This document shows, in pieces, positions 46,382 through 55,523 of a DNA stretch of 64,000 nt (positions are counted from its first letter, which is position 1; each line of letters begins with the position of its first letter). This stretch comes from Cytophagales bacterium (lineage in GTDB: Bacteria > Bacteroidota > Bacteroidia > Cytophagales > 172606-1): assembly GCA_030448185.1 (NCBI GenBank), contig JAUJNL010000011.1:1-64000 (forward strand). Direction: 5' to 3'. A program made the position numbers and the translations under genes. The notes below the pieces were generated by a model. It had not been told where the DNA came from. It searched no databases and saw only the letters and a list, made by a program, of their open reading frames with translations.

Positions 46382-47197
46382 TTATTTTGTTTTCGCAGCA
46401 GTCGTCCGGGATTTGGCTAAGCCGAGCAGATAATCAGTCAGGTTTATAGCTGCCTGCTTGTTCTCAAAATCAGCCGGCAGCAGCGCGTGGTCAATGTATT
46501 CATTGTAAATCCAGGGGTCGCCAATGGCCAGCACGTGGCCTTTTCCGTAAGCGGTTTCGGCCATAAGCACCTGTCCGTTTTCCGTCAGTACGGGTTTGGC
46601 CTTGCCGGAAAGTTTGAACGAGGACACTTCTTTCATGTAGATCTTTTTGACCCCGGTAAAAATCGGGTGATTCGGGAACTGCGTAATGGCGCCCATGTTC
46701 CACTCCTGGCTCTTCACTGGCTTTAGGCTGACCCGGTTAAAGTGCAGACCGAACCGGTTGGCTAGCGTATTGAAGTGGGTAAACTCGGCGTTGGGTGCAT
46801 CATTGGACATGAGTAGTAATACACCACCGGCCTCTACCCATTTTACAATGGCGTCAGCGTCTTTTTTGGTTACGTAGTTAGGCTTCGGATTTTCGGAAGT
46901 GGTATCCGGATCAACGATGATGTAAATACCAACGTTTTTTAAGGTGGCCGCATTGGGGGCTTGCCTGATCAGGGATAAAGTGGCCCCTTTTTGCTTAAAT
47001 AAGTCTCCCCACTGCGAATATCCGCTAAAGGCCGTATCAGCCCAGAGGTAGTGATAAGGTTTTCCCGTTTTGGCATTCAGTTCGTTATTGAAGTAATTGT
47101 CCAGGCCAACGGTCACTTGTGCCGTTGACAATTGGGAAAAGCCCATTAACAGGATGATAAATAGGAACGAGGCTATATAAAAAGGTTTGTTTGTCAT
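46382..47197 (-). CDS. Secreted DUF4350/GATase-like protein of the rhamnose region
   Basis: A 271-residue precursor with signal peptide (FLFIILLMGFSQLSTAQ). VTVGLDNYFNNELNAKTGKP, GIYIIVDPDTTSENPKPNYV, VKWVEAGGVLLLMSNDAPNA and YGKGHVLAIGDPWIYNEYID fit a class I glutamine-amidotransferase-like fold without the catalytic Cys, as in DUF4350 and GldG-like proteins. Proteins of this kind are repeatedly found beside unsaturated rhamnogalacturonyl hydrolase genes, in keeping with the GH88 remnant and rhamnosidase here. Function unknown. Likely co-transcribed with rhaM, 14 bases upstream. Confidence 0.75.
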   Translation of the reverse strand: MTNKPFYIASFLFIILLMGFSQLSTAQVTVGLDNYFNNELNAKTGKPYHYLWADTAFSGYSQWGDLFKQKGATLSLIRQAPNAATLKNVGIYIIVDPDTTSENPKPNYVTKKDADAIVKWVEAGGVLLLMSNDAPNAEFTHFNTLANRFGLHFNRVSLKPVKSQEWNMGAITQFPNHPIFTGVKKIYMKEVSSFKLSGKAKPVLTENGQVLMAETAYGKGHVLAIGDPWIYNEYIDHALLPADFENKQAAINLTDYLLGLAKSRTTAAKTK

Positions 47198-47211
47198 GAT
47201 TAGTAATAATG

Positions 47212-47526
47212 TTAGTCCAGGTGAAATACTTCTTTTAAGGGTACAGACACGGGTGAATGATCGGGATTCGTATCCATAATATCAGTCATCCGGGCCCACC
47301 ATCTTTTTACGGCGGGGTGATTGGGCAATTGATCACTGGTATGATTCTCCTTCAGCTTCTGGAAGGCAAACAGCGTTAACGTTTCCTCATCCAGGAAGAT
47401 AGAGTAGTCATACACTCCCGCTTGGATCAGCGCCTGGGATAATTCCGGCCAGATCTGGTCGTGCCGTTTCTGGTACTCGGCTTCAAAGCCGGGCTTAAGT
47501 TTCATTTTAAAGGCGTTTCGAATCAT
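47212..47526 (-). CDS. rhaM: L-rhamnose mutarotase
   Basis: RhaM interconverts the alpha and beta anomers of L-rhamnose so that isomerase can use it. The 104-residue length is exact. Key features: FKMKLKPGFEAEYQKRHDQI with the active-site His, WPELSQALIQAGVYDYSIFLDEE with the Tyr, and the C-terminal HPAVKRWWARMTDIMDTNPD with the paired Trp. First gene of a short minus-strand run leading to the DUF4350 gene and the rhamnosidase. Confidence 0.95.
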   Translation of the reverse strand: MIRNAFKMKLKPGFEAEYQKRHDQIWPELSQALIQAGVYDYSIFLDEETLTLFAFQKLKENHTSDQLPNHPAVKRWWARMTDIMDTNPDHSPVSVPLKEVFHLD

Positions 47527-48239
47527 TAATCAAATAAGTTTAGGGCCTTTAATTTAGCTATTCTGATCAATTTATGGCCAGTAAATTACCTACTGTATCA
47601 GTTCTCGTCTTCTCTGCTTTCCTCGGGCATCGACTACACGGCCAGGATGTAAATACGTCCAAATTAGAATACGACGAGCAGTAAACCCTCCTGTACCCTC
47701 CGGTGAGTGCAAGTAATTCAGTAAAAAATCTAAAGGACAAGAGGGTAAATGGCTATTACCCATTGGCCTTTACTCTTGGCTTAACTATTTTTTAAAATTT
47801 TAAAGGAAATAAGCTTAGGAAGAATAACGTTTAAAGCTTTCCAAAATGTGTAATAGCGTCATTGCGAACGAGGAACGAGTGAAGCAACCTCGACGTCCTG
47901 AATATGAGTAATCTTGCCGGTAGCTACCAAATAGTTCGTATTTCTATCCCCGTCTGGATTAGCTTCGCTGAGAATAGTTGCTTCGTTTCTCGCAATGACG
48001 GTCCTTGCTATTTCGCTTTTATCAGACTTATTTGAGTCATAAAATTGTAAACTTATTTTCTTAACACGCTACCAAACAGATTTTGATTAAGGACCTATAC
48101 CCAAACCAGGAGAAGGGAGATGAATCGTTTTTTTAGTAAATTGTAAGGATTCATCCTTAAATTGTCATTTTTCCTATATAATTTAAAGCTGGAATTTTAT
48201 AATTCATTTGCTTACCCACTAATAACCCTAATTTCCTAA
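47527..48239. other. Divergent 0.7-kb regulatory spacer
   Basis: Between the divergently transcribed rhaM and the oxidoreductase gene. No coding sequence recognised. It contains the mosaic inverted repeat at 47857-48001; promoters for both sides must lie here but could not be pinned down. Confidence 0.5.
47857..48001. repeat. Mosaic inverted repeat (REP/BIME-like)
   Basis: The left end CGTCATTGCGAACGAGGAAC and right end GTTTCTCGCAATGACG are complementary, with GTGAAGCAACCTCG and AGTTGCTTCG as inner arms. This GTCATTGCGA...TCGCAATGAC element is a familiar dispersed repeat in bacterial intergenic DNA. Confidence 0.75.
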
Positions 48240-49691
48240 ATGGAACCGACAGACAAAGAGACTAATTCCCGCCGCCAATTCCTTCAGAAGAGTGTAATGG
48301 CGGCCAGCAGCTTTTTTATAGTGCCCCGGCACGTACTGGGCAAAGGTTACCTTGCCCCCAGCGATAAACTGAACATAGCCGGTATCGGGGTAGCCGGCAA
48401 AGGCTTTTCCGACGTGAATAATGCTTTTAACAATGGAGCAAATAATATTGTAGCCCTCTGCGACGTAGACTGGGACCACGCCAAGGAGCAGTTCGCCAAA
48501 CACCCTACAGCTAAAAAATACAAGGACTTCCGGGAAATGCTGGACAAGGAAGGCAAATCCATTGATGCAGTCACCGTATCCACGGCCGACCATACCCACG
48601 CCGTAGCCGCCCTAGCCGCTATGCAGCTCGGCAAACACGTGTACGTGCAAAAGCCCCTGACTCATAATATTTACGAAGCCCGTATGCTTACGGAAGCAGC
48701 CCGTAAATACAAGATTGTTTCCCAGATGGGTAACCAGGGAGCTTCACACCCCGACCAGAAGCAGATGATTAAGTGGTTGAATGAAGGCATAATCGGACCA
48801 GTACATACGGTTCACGTATGGACCAACCGCCCCGTGTGGCCGCAGGGTATTCCCGTACCTCCTCCAGCCGGACAAGTACCCTCCACACTAGACTGGGATT
48901 TATGGCTGGGTCCGGCTACCAAAGTGGGTTATACTCCGGCGTATCATCCGTTCAAGTGGCGGGGCTGGTGGAATTTTGGTACTGGTGCCCTCGGCGACAT
49001 GGGTTGTCACCTGATCGACCCGCCCTTCCGGGTGCTGGGCCTCGGCTACCCGACCGAAGTGGAAGCCAGTGTAGGATCGGTGTTCGTGAAAGACTGGACG
49101 CCGGAGTACATTCCGGAGGGTTGCCCGCCGTCTTCCCATGTACAATTTAAGTTTCCAGCTACGGCTCTTAACAAATCCGAGGTAATCATGACTTGGTCGG
49201 ATGGCGGTATCCGTCCGTTCCGTCCCGATATTATTCCACCCGATGCCGAGCTAAGTGATCCAGGTGGCGCCAATGGGGTGTACATGATCGGGACCAAAGG
49301 CGTGATGACCTGCGGTGCGTACGGGGCTAATCCAAAAGTATTCCTCAACAACAAACAAATACTGGAGCACAAAGGGGAAACCGTGCAAGCGCCGGAGTGG
49401 GGCCACAACCTGGCTTGGCAGGAAGCCTGCAAGGCGGGTTTCAACAGTGATAAACACAAAGCTCTGACATCTTCTTTTGATTACGCCGGACCACTGACCG
49501 AAACGGTACTGATGGGGAACCTGGCCATCCGCAGCTATGATATCCGTACTCCGAAAGCTGACGGTAAGAGCTTTAACTATCCCGGTCGCAAGAAACTCCT
49601 ATGGGATGGTAAGAACATGAAGATCACCAACTTCGATGAGGCCAATCAGTTCGTGAAACGGGAATATCAGAACGGCTGGAAACTAGCCTAA
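48240..49691 (+). CDS. Gfo/Idh/MocA-family oxidoreductase with Tat-type signal
   Basis: A 483-residue precursor with SRRQFLQKSVMAASSFFIVP at the N-terminus, a twin-arginine-like export signal. The Rossmann part shows LNIAGIGVAGKGFSDVNNAF and IVALCDVDWDHA; the family hallmark is HVYVQKPLTHNIYEARML with the conserved Lys-Pro, followed by GNQGASHPDQKQMIKWLNEG and MGCHLIDPPFRVL with the conserved Asp-His region. Substrate is a sugar or sugar derivative in the periplasm, perhaps one released by the neighbouring glycosidases. No frameshift. Own terminator downstream. Confidence 0.92.
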   Translation: MEPTDKETNSRRQFLQKSVMAASSFFIVPRHVLGKGYLAPSDKLNIAGIGVAGKGFSDVNNAFNNGANNIVALCDVDWDHAKEQFAKHPTAKKYKDFREMLDKEGKSIDAVTVSTADHTHAVAALAAMQLGKHVYVQKPLTHNIYEARMLTEAARKYKIVSQMGNQGASHPDQKQMIKWLNEGIIGPVHTVHVWTNRPVWPQGIPVPPPAGQVPSTLDWDLWLGPATKVGYTPAYHPFKWRGWWNFGTGALGDMGCHLIDPPFRVLGLGYPTEVEASVGSVFVKDWTPEYIPEGCPPSSHVQFKFPATALNKSEVIMTWSDGGIRPFRPDIIPPDAELSDPGGANGVYMIGTKGVMTCGAYGANPKVFLNNKQILEHKGETVQAPEWGHNLAWQEACKAGFNSDKHKALTSSFDYAGPLTETVLMGNLAIRSYDIRTPKADGKSFNYPGRKKLLWDGKNMKITNFDEANQFVKREYQNGWKLA

Positions 49692-49800
49692 GGCTTTTAA
49701 TTTCGATATTCGATGTTCGAAGTTCATAAAGAGTTGGCTTGTTGCTTGTCTTTAGCAAATGACATCTATAAAGCAGGCGTCTAGTCTGTGGGAATGTACT

Positions 49801-49829
49801 GGCGCGGAAGAAACTTCCGCGCCTTTTTT
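49801..49829 (+). terminator. Terminator of the Gfo/Idh gene
   Basis: A perfect 10-bp stem (GGCGCGGAAG/CTTCCGCGCC) with an AAA loop, followed by TTTTTTA. Confidence 0.93.
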
Positions 49830-49981
49830 ATACCAGGCACTTAGTTCCGGAATTTGAAGTAAGACGGGCCAGAGGTGCTTTGATAGTCGCCACTCGGCTG
49901 AGGCTAAGCGACTGGCCAGTATGAATTTGATACCCGTTATTCGATGTGCGCTTCTGCCAGTTAAAGTTTATTTATAGTTAT

Positions 49982-51017
49982 TAGAGAATATGTTGAATTA
50001 AATTGGTAAACTCCCGCGTGCGAGCAAACTTTGGGGATGAAATACGAACAATGGTTAACGAATCCGACTCGTTGTAAGGCCATGACTGGTTACAGTGTGG
50101 AAGCCTTTCAAGAGTTAGTGCCCTATTTCGAGCAAGCCCACAACGAGTATTTGAGCCGGTATCATCTCAACGGGAAGCGTCGAAGCGGCTTACGCCAGTT
50201 TGTGCTCTATGCCAATAGCCCTTTACCTTCAGTAGCCGAACGGTTAGCTTTCATTCTATCCTACTGCAAACTCAATCCCTTGCAAGAACAACATGCAGAC
50301 CTGTTTGGTATCGAGCAGCAGCAGTGTGTAATGTATTTGTGCACGGATTGCAAGTGATTCTGGATAAAAGTCTGGCCTTAGCCCAAGCAGTACCCGCTCA
50401 GACCGATGCCCAATTACAAACCGTTTTAGCTGCTAGTAAGGCTCACTCAACTGATGATCCGGTCAGTAAACATCTGTTGCACGAGGGAGTAGAACGAGAA
50501 ATTCCCCGTCCCCAAGACCCCGATGCGCAACAAACCCATTACAGTGGCAAAAAGAAGAATCATACCATTAAGCATGCGTTAGTGGTTAATTCTTTGTGCC
50601 TGGTCTTGTTTGTAAGTGCCACCGTTACGGGTAAAACCCACGATAAGAAGCTGGCCGATACGCACTATTCGATTCCTAAAGGCTTTACCCTCTGGCAAGA
50701 TACCGGCTATCAAGGCTACCGTCCCGAAGGCGTAACCATTCAGCAACCGATGAAAAAGCCGCGTGGTAAAGAACTGACAGCTCAGCAGAAACAAACCAAC
50801 CGGATTGTTTCCGCTTTTCGGGTCCGCATTGAACACGCCATCGGCAGTATCAAACGCTACCGCATTCTCAAAGACGAGTGTCGTTTGCGTAAAAACCAGT
50901 TTACCCATAAAATCTTCCTGACCTGTGCCGCCTTGCATAATTTTAGGCTTCGATTCCACCCCTTTCACTATGAAGTTACTTACTCGGCTCTATAAAACTA
51001 AATCAACATATTCTCTA
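49982..51017 (+). mobile_element. IS5-like insertion sequence
   Basis: 15-base perfect terminal inverted repeats, TAGAGAATATGTTGA at 49982-49996 and its complement at 51003-51017, enclose one transposase gene. Total 1036 bp, a usual size for the IS5 group. A clear target-site duplication was not found. Confidence 0.8.
50031..50995 (+). pseudogene. IS5-like (DDE_Tnp_4) transposase, one frame break
   Basis: The first frame has the helix-turn-helix region (MTGYSVEAFQELVPYFEQAH, YANSPLPSVAERLAFILSYC, LFGIEQQQC). After a break near 50322 the second frame gives NVFVHGLQVILDK, the DDE core HYSGKKKNHTIKHALVVNS, VSATVTGKTHDKKLADT, LWQDTGYQGYRP and the Glu-bearing block NRIVSAFRVRIEHAIGSIKRY. The break comes from an extra GT in TGTGTAAT. 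No slippery heptamer is visible there, so programmed frameshifting is unlikely. Otherwise the gene is complete and the copy may have moved recently. Confidence 0.8.
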
Positions 51018-51050
51018 TTCTAACCACAAACTTTACAAATCTATAATATT

Positions 51051-51307
51051 GAAAACTCAGTAAACATTGTAAAATACTGATAATCATAGAGATAATGAAT
51101 TTTACCAGTCGCTTGCCTCCGGCGAGTGACGACTATCAAAGGGCCTCCGGCCCGTTTTATGGGAAGACGGAACTTATCCAGTAGGTTGTATTGCTCTCTT
51201 TCCCGCAGGCGAGACGCCTGCTCCATAGTCGTCACTCGCCGGAGGCAAGCGACTGCCCTTCACTATAGGAATACTACTCAACTATTTATCTCTTTTACTG
51301 AGTTTTC
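51051..51307. repeat. Nested palindromic element (MITE-like)
   Basis: Outer arms GAAAACTCAGTAAA (51051-51064) pair with 51294-51307. Inner arms of 29 bp, perfect, pair 51107-51135 with 51226-51254 (core TTGCCTCCGGCGAGTGACG). The centre is about 90 bases and holds no convincing gene. A diverged half-copy of the inner arm lies at 49885-49920 on the other side of the IS5-like element. Confidence 0.8.
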
Positions 51308-51587
51308 AGTATAATAGGTCATTCTTCTGATTAACTTCCTTTCGGATTAATGCGGTTCCAGTCATTTTCCTTTTCTCCATTGATTCTTTTAAGGAGACAC
51401 GTTACTTTTTGGCATCGCCCCAAAGAATCCTGAAAGGATCAGCGAAGCTAACGTAACCAAAGGTCTAGGCATCAACACGCTTCCCCGCATGGAATTTTTG
51501 TTCTTTTATTTTTTGATTCTCTCACCTCAACTTCCCATTTGTTCTTACTTTTTTCCGGGAAAGAGGTGAGTAGGTAGTGCAGCAATG
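51308..51587. other. Spacer with decayed repeat
   Basis: GTTACTTTTTGGCATCGCC and GCTAACGTAACCAAAGG are imperfectly complementary and look like a worn intergenic repeat. No gene. Confidence 0.4.
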
Positions 51588-53708
51588 TTACCTCGGAAAT
51601 ACCGTGGCTATGCCTCCATCCACGTTAAGCAGGTTGCCGGTTGATTTACCCAGCAAGCCTCCTACAAAGGCAAAGCAGGCATTGGCAATGTCCCCGGGCA
51701 GAATAACCTCATTGAGTAGGGTTCGTTTGGCGTAGTAGGCGGGCAGTTCTTCCACGGTGACCCCGTAGGCTTTAGCCCGTCCTTCGGCCCAGCCGCTCTG
51801 CCAGATCTTACTGTCGGCAATGACCGCATCCGGATTGACCACATTTACCCGGATTTTTTCGGGGCCTAGTTCGGCCGCCAGCAGGCGCGACATATGCAGT
51901 TGGGCCGCTTTCACCGTACCATAGGCCACGTTATTGGGACCGGCCATCAGGCCATTTTTACTGACGATATTCAGGATATCGCCCCCGGTGCGCTGCTTCC
52001 GGAGCACCTCGACGCCGTGCTTGCTTACCAGGAACTGTCCCTTCTGCATGACATTATACAGCAGGTTCCAATCGGCTTCGGTATGGTCGGTCAGGGGCTT
52101 GGATATACTCAAACCGGCGCAGTTGACGATAATATCTACCCCGCCAAACTGCAGCGCAATCGCTTTAAATGCTTCCACCGTGGATTGTTCCGAAGAAACG
52201 TCCAGGGTAACACCGGCAACCATGTCTTTCCCGAAGCGTTGCACGAATTCACCCTGGACTGTTTCCAGCCTTTCGGCGTCGTTATCATTCAATAATACGC
52301 AGGCTCCTTCTTCCGCAAACTTTTTTGCAATAGCCTTGCCGATGCCGCCTCCGCTGCCCGTAATCAGGGCAATTTTACCGGATAAGGGCTTGGGTTTGGG
52401 CATCCGCTGCAGTTTGGCTTCTTCCAGCAGCCAGTACTCAATATTAAAGGCTTCCTGAGCCGGTAGGGCTACATAATCCGATACGGCTTCGGCGCCCCGC
52501 ATCACATTGATGGCGTTGGTGTAAAACTCACTGGCCACCCGGGCGGTTTGTTTATCCTTGGCAAAGCTGAACATGCCCACTCCCGGATACAGGATAATCA
52601 CCGGATTGACATCCCGCATGGCCGGACTATTGGGGTGCTTACACTTTTCGTAATAACTGGCATACAAAGTGCGGTACGCCTCAAAGGCAGGTTCCAGGCG
52701 GGTACGGATCGCCTGGGCATCGGACAGATCTTCCTCCGGAGACAGCGTGAGCACCAGGGGAGAAATTTTAGTGCGCAGGAAATGGTCCGGACAAGAGGTA
52801 CCCAGCGGAGCCAGCCGGTCCAGGTCATTGGAGTTAATAAACTGAAGTACTCTTTGGTCGTCGGTAAAGTGACCGATCATTAGGGTTTTCTCTGAGCACA
52901 ATCCCCTCAATATCGGAGCCAGGGCGGTTGCCTGCGCTTTACGGAGGGCGGCGGGTTGAGATTCCAGGCGGACTCCGCCAAACACCGGACCCCGTTTGCC
53001 GTAATTTTCTTCCAGAAACGCAGCGTACTTTTCAACCACTTCCAGCGTATTGATGTAGCTTTTGTAGGCCGTATCACCCCGGGTAAATAGTCCGTGACCG
53101 CCGAGCATAATCCCTTTTAAGTCAGGATTTTCTTTTACGCAGGCTTCGAGTTTCAGGGCCAGGTCAAAACCGGGGCGCTGCCAGTCTACCCAGCCAATCT
53201 GTCCATTAAACAGCTCCTGATTGATTTGCTTGCCATCTTTGGCCGCCGCGATGGCAATGGCCGCATCGGGGTGCAGGTGGTCAATGTGCTTATAGGGCAA
53301 TAATGCGTGCAAGGGCGTATCAATGGAAGGCGCTTTGGAGTTCAGGTCAAAAATGCAGTAATTAAACAGGTCCACCATTTCATCTTCAAAGGCCAGTCCG
53401 CGATACACTTTTTTCAACTTATGCAATCGTTCCAGGTATAATGCGGCAAGTCCGCTCTTCTTGAGTGTTCCCAGGTCGCCCCCGGAGCCTTTTACCCACA
53501 TGACATCTACCAACTGGCCGGACAATGGATCTTTTTCGAGGGTCTTTACGCTGGTATTGCCGCCGCCAAAATTGGTCAGACGCAGATCAGCTCCCAGCAG
53601 ATTGGAACGGTATATCAGCAAAGCTACTTCATCACCACTCAGGGAAGCGGCGGTGGATTCATCCCAGAGGTAGCTCACAAATTGAAAGGTCGATTCAATA
53701 TTTTGCAT
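51588..53708 (-). CDS. rhaD: Bifunctional rhamnulose-1-phosphate aldolase / short-chain dehydrogenase
   Basis: The ATG at 53708 is chosen; the four-codon extension begins with TTG. The 706-residue protein has an N-terminal class II aldolase domain (NLLGADLRLTNFGGGNTSVK, VDVMWVKGSGGDLGTLKKSG, MLGGHGLFTRGDTAY) and a C-terminal SDR domain (GKIALITGSGGGIGKAIAKK, NCAGLSISKPLTDHT and the catalytic Ser/Tyr/Lys around NIVSKNGLMAGPNNVAYGTVKAA). It cleaves rhamnulose-1-phosphate to dihydroxyacetone phosphate and lactaldehyde and oxidises or reduces the latter. Intact. Divergent from the GntR gene, with an inverted repeat between them that may be the operator. Confidence 0.93.
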   Translation of the reverse strand: MQNIESTFQFVSYLWDESTAASLSGDEVALLIYRSNLLGADLRLTNFGGGNTSVKTLEKDPLSGQLVDVMWVKGSGGDLGTLKKSGLAALYLERLHKLKKVYRGLAFEDEMVDLFNYCIFDLNSKAPSIDTPLHALLPYKHIDHLHPDAAIAIAAAKDGKQINQELFNGQIGWVDWQRPGFDLALKLEACVKENPDLKGIMLGGHGLFTRGDTAYKSYINTLEVVEKYAAFLEENYGKRGPVFGGVRLESQPAALRKAQATALAPILRGLCSEKTLMIGHFTDDQRVLQFINSNDLDRLAPLGTSCPDHFLRTKISPLVLTLSPEEDLSDAQAIRTRLEPAFEAYRTLYASYYEKCKHPNSPAMRDVNPVIILYPGVGMFSFAKDKQTARVASEFYTNAINVMRGAEAVSDYVALPAQEAFNIEYWLLEEAKLQRMPKPKPLSGKIALITGSGGGIGKAIAKKFAEEGACVLLNDNDAERLETVQGEFVQRFGKDMVAGVTLDVSSEQSTVEAFKAIALQFGGVDIIVNCAGLSISKPLTDHTEADWNLLYNVMQKGQFLVSKHGVEVLRKQRTGGDILNIVSKNGLMAGPNNVAYGTVKAAQLHMSRLLAAELGPEKIRVNVVNPDAVIADSKIWQSGWAEGRAKAYGVTVEELPAYYAKRTLLNEVILPGDIANACFAFVGGLLGKSTGNLLNVDGGIATVFPR

Positions 53709-53809
53709 AGGAATAAACAATAAATTGTAGAAAGTTGGGACTAATTTTGGAGTTCACACCTGCTTTTCCTTCCTGTACTTACCTGTAAAGGCGTAATTTA
53801 GGTTATGGT

Positions 53810-54121
53810 AAGTAAATGGACAGTTGAAAATGGATCATTGGCAATTAGTAATAATTTACTTTTTAAACATTTATTTATATTCCGTTTTATACTTCATCCC
53901 ATCTTGGTACTTAAATGCTAAATATTACGGGTTAGATGAAAAGGTTTTTAGAGACCTTTGGGAAAACCATAAAACGAGGTCCGTTGGGTTATTGACAAGT
54001 ATTTATACCAGTCCGTTGAGCATTCAAAATTTAAGTACTCGGCCTGCATGAATTATGAAATGGTTTCCAGGTAAAGGTTTTGTATACAGCGACTTATCCA
54101 TTTTCAATTATCCATTTACTT
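53810..54121. promoter_or_regulatory. Inverted pair of 26-base boxes between rhaD and the GntR gene
   Basis: 53810-53835 and 54096-54121 are reverse complements at 24 of 26 positions (half AAGTAAATGGA, then TTGAAAATGGAT), and each box itself holds two ATGGA words. They frame the divergent control region and could be binding sites for the GntR protein. A possible 73-residue hydrophobic frame (ATG at 53830) lies between them but overlaps the left box and has no known relative. Confidence 0.55.
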
Positions 54122-54145
54122 GCCATTCCCTGAACAAGCAGCCTC

Positions 54146-55156
54146 ATGTATCAGCTTAAGTTTAACCCCACTGATAAAACACCAAAGTACAAGCAGATTG
54201 TACAGTCGGTAATCGCCGATATTGAAAAGGGTACTTTGAAAAAAAACGACCAGTTACCCTCCATCAGTGAGTTAAGCGAAGAGTATTACCTGGCCCGGGA
54301 TACGGTAGAAAAAGCATACCGGGAGTTGAAGGAACGCGGCTATATCACCTCCGTCCAGGGAAAGGGGTATTATGTGATCGGCAGCGACAGTAACAAGCTC
54401 AAAATCCTGCTGGTGTTTAATAAACTGAGTTCGTATAAGAAGATTATCTATTACGCTTTTCTCAACACGCTTGGTGACCGGGCCAAGGTAGACCTGCACA
54501 TTCACCATTACAACGCAGCCCTTTTTAAAGAAATCATCGAAAACAACCTGGGGAAATACAATTATTACGTGATCATGCCCCACTTCTGCCAGGAAACCGA
54601 CAAGGCAGATTACGTCAAAATTATCAAAAGCATTCCGGCCGAAGAACTCGTGCTGCTGGATAAAGACCTGCCCGAGTTGCAGTCTGAGCACCTGGCCGTC
54701 TACCAGGATTTTGAGAAGGATATTTTCAATGCACTGGAATCAGCGGAAGATCTGCTGGCTAAGTACCAGAAACTAATCATCGTTTTTCCGGGTGACGGCA
54801 ATTACCCGGGAGAGATCGTAAAAGGCTTCCGCCTGTTCTGCATTCTGCACAAAAAGGAATTCGCCATCATTGAAAATGCCTACGACGAAGTGCTTAAACC
54901 CGGTACCGCCTATGTAGCCCTGGAAGAAACCGACCTAGCCGAACTAGTCAAAAAAGTCCGCCAATCCAGTTATCTGCTGGGCCGCGAAATTGGCATTATC
55001 TCCTTTAACGAAACGACACTCAAGGAACTTTTAGCCATCACTGTCATCACCACTGATTTTGAAACTATGGGCCGGATGACCGCTACCCTGCTGCTGGATA
55101 ACAAACGCATCAAGGTCCGCAATGCCTTCCGCATGATCCGGCGCAGTTCGCTATAA
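54146..55156 (+). CDS. GntR-family regulator with sugar-binding domain, probable rhamnose regulator
   Basis: A 336-residue regulator. N-terminal winged helix: KYKQIVQSVIADIEKGTLKK, DQLPSISELSEEYYLARDTV, EKAYRELKERGYITSVQGKG. The C-terminal part (LKILLVFNKLSSYKKIIYYA, NYYVIMPHFCQE, ELVLLDKDLPEL, LIIVFPGDGNYPGEIVKGF, EIGIISFNETTLKELLAITV, TTDFETMGRMTATLLL) is a LacI/periplasmic-binding-like effector domain. This architecture is used by Bacteroidota regulators of rhamnose and other sugars. Divergent from rhaD, so control of rhaD and of itself is likely. No frameshift. Confidence 0.9.
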   Translation: MYQLKFNPTDKTPKYKQIVQSVIADIEKGTLKKNDQLPSISELSEEYYLARDTVEKAYRELKERGYITSVQGKGYYVIGSDSNKLKILLVFNKLSSYKKIIYYAFLNTLGDRAKVDLHIHHYNAALFKEIIENNLGKYNYYVIMPHFCQETDKADYVKIIKSIPAEELVLLDKDLPELQSEHLAVYQDFEKDIFNALESAEDLLAKYQKLIIVFPGDGNYPGEIVKGFRLFCILHKKEFAIIENAYDEVLKPGTAYVALEETDLAELVKKVRQSSYLLGREIGIISFNETTLKELLAITVITTDFETMGRMTATLLLDNKRIKVRNAFRMIRRSSL

Positions 55157-55188
55157 TCCGAGCAATACTTAGCATGGTCGTGTATACG

Positions 55189-55226
55189 CCCTGAACCCAC
55201 TCAAAGGCAGATTCAGGGATTTTTTG
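55189..55226 (+). terminator. Terminator of the GntR gene
   Basis: CCCTGAA (55189-55195) pairs with TTCAGGG (55212-55218) across a 16-base loop and is followed by ATTTTTTG. Confidence 0.75.
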
Positions 55227-55523
55227 TGCCCGGCCTGGAAGCACAGCTACCAGCGGGCATTTTAGTTTTCCTGAAAACTTACACCTGCCCTCCTGATTCA
55301 TCCCTCTTTTGTTCCCCTTAATCAGCTTGGTTAGGAAGCTAATCTAAGCAGACCTACATATCCACTTACTTAAGCGGCCTATTTCTGATAAAGAATAAAG
55401 CATTACTCAGTTTGCCCAAAATTAGTGGTGCTTACTGCCTAATAAAAGAAAAACACTACTACAACGATTCCTGCATTTCAAGCCAATAACCGGGCAAAAG
55501 CAATTTTATGGATCATCACCAGT
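55227..55523. other. Upstream region of the TPR kinase
   Basis: About 300 bases, no gene seen; holds the promoter of the kinase gene, not resolved. Confidence 0.4.

Noticed and set aside
50270-50357. Programmed ribosomal frameshift in the IS5-like transposase
   Set aside because: No A6/T6-type slippery sequence is present at the junction; the break is explained by an extra GT, so a plain mutation or sequence error is simpler.
53824-54051. 75-codon hydrophobic frame between rhaD and the GntR gene
   Set aside because: Its start is TTG or an ATG inside one of the putative operator boxes, and it resembles no known protein; kept only as a possibility under the box pair.
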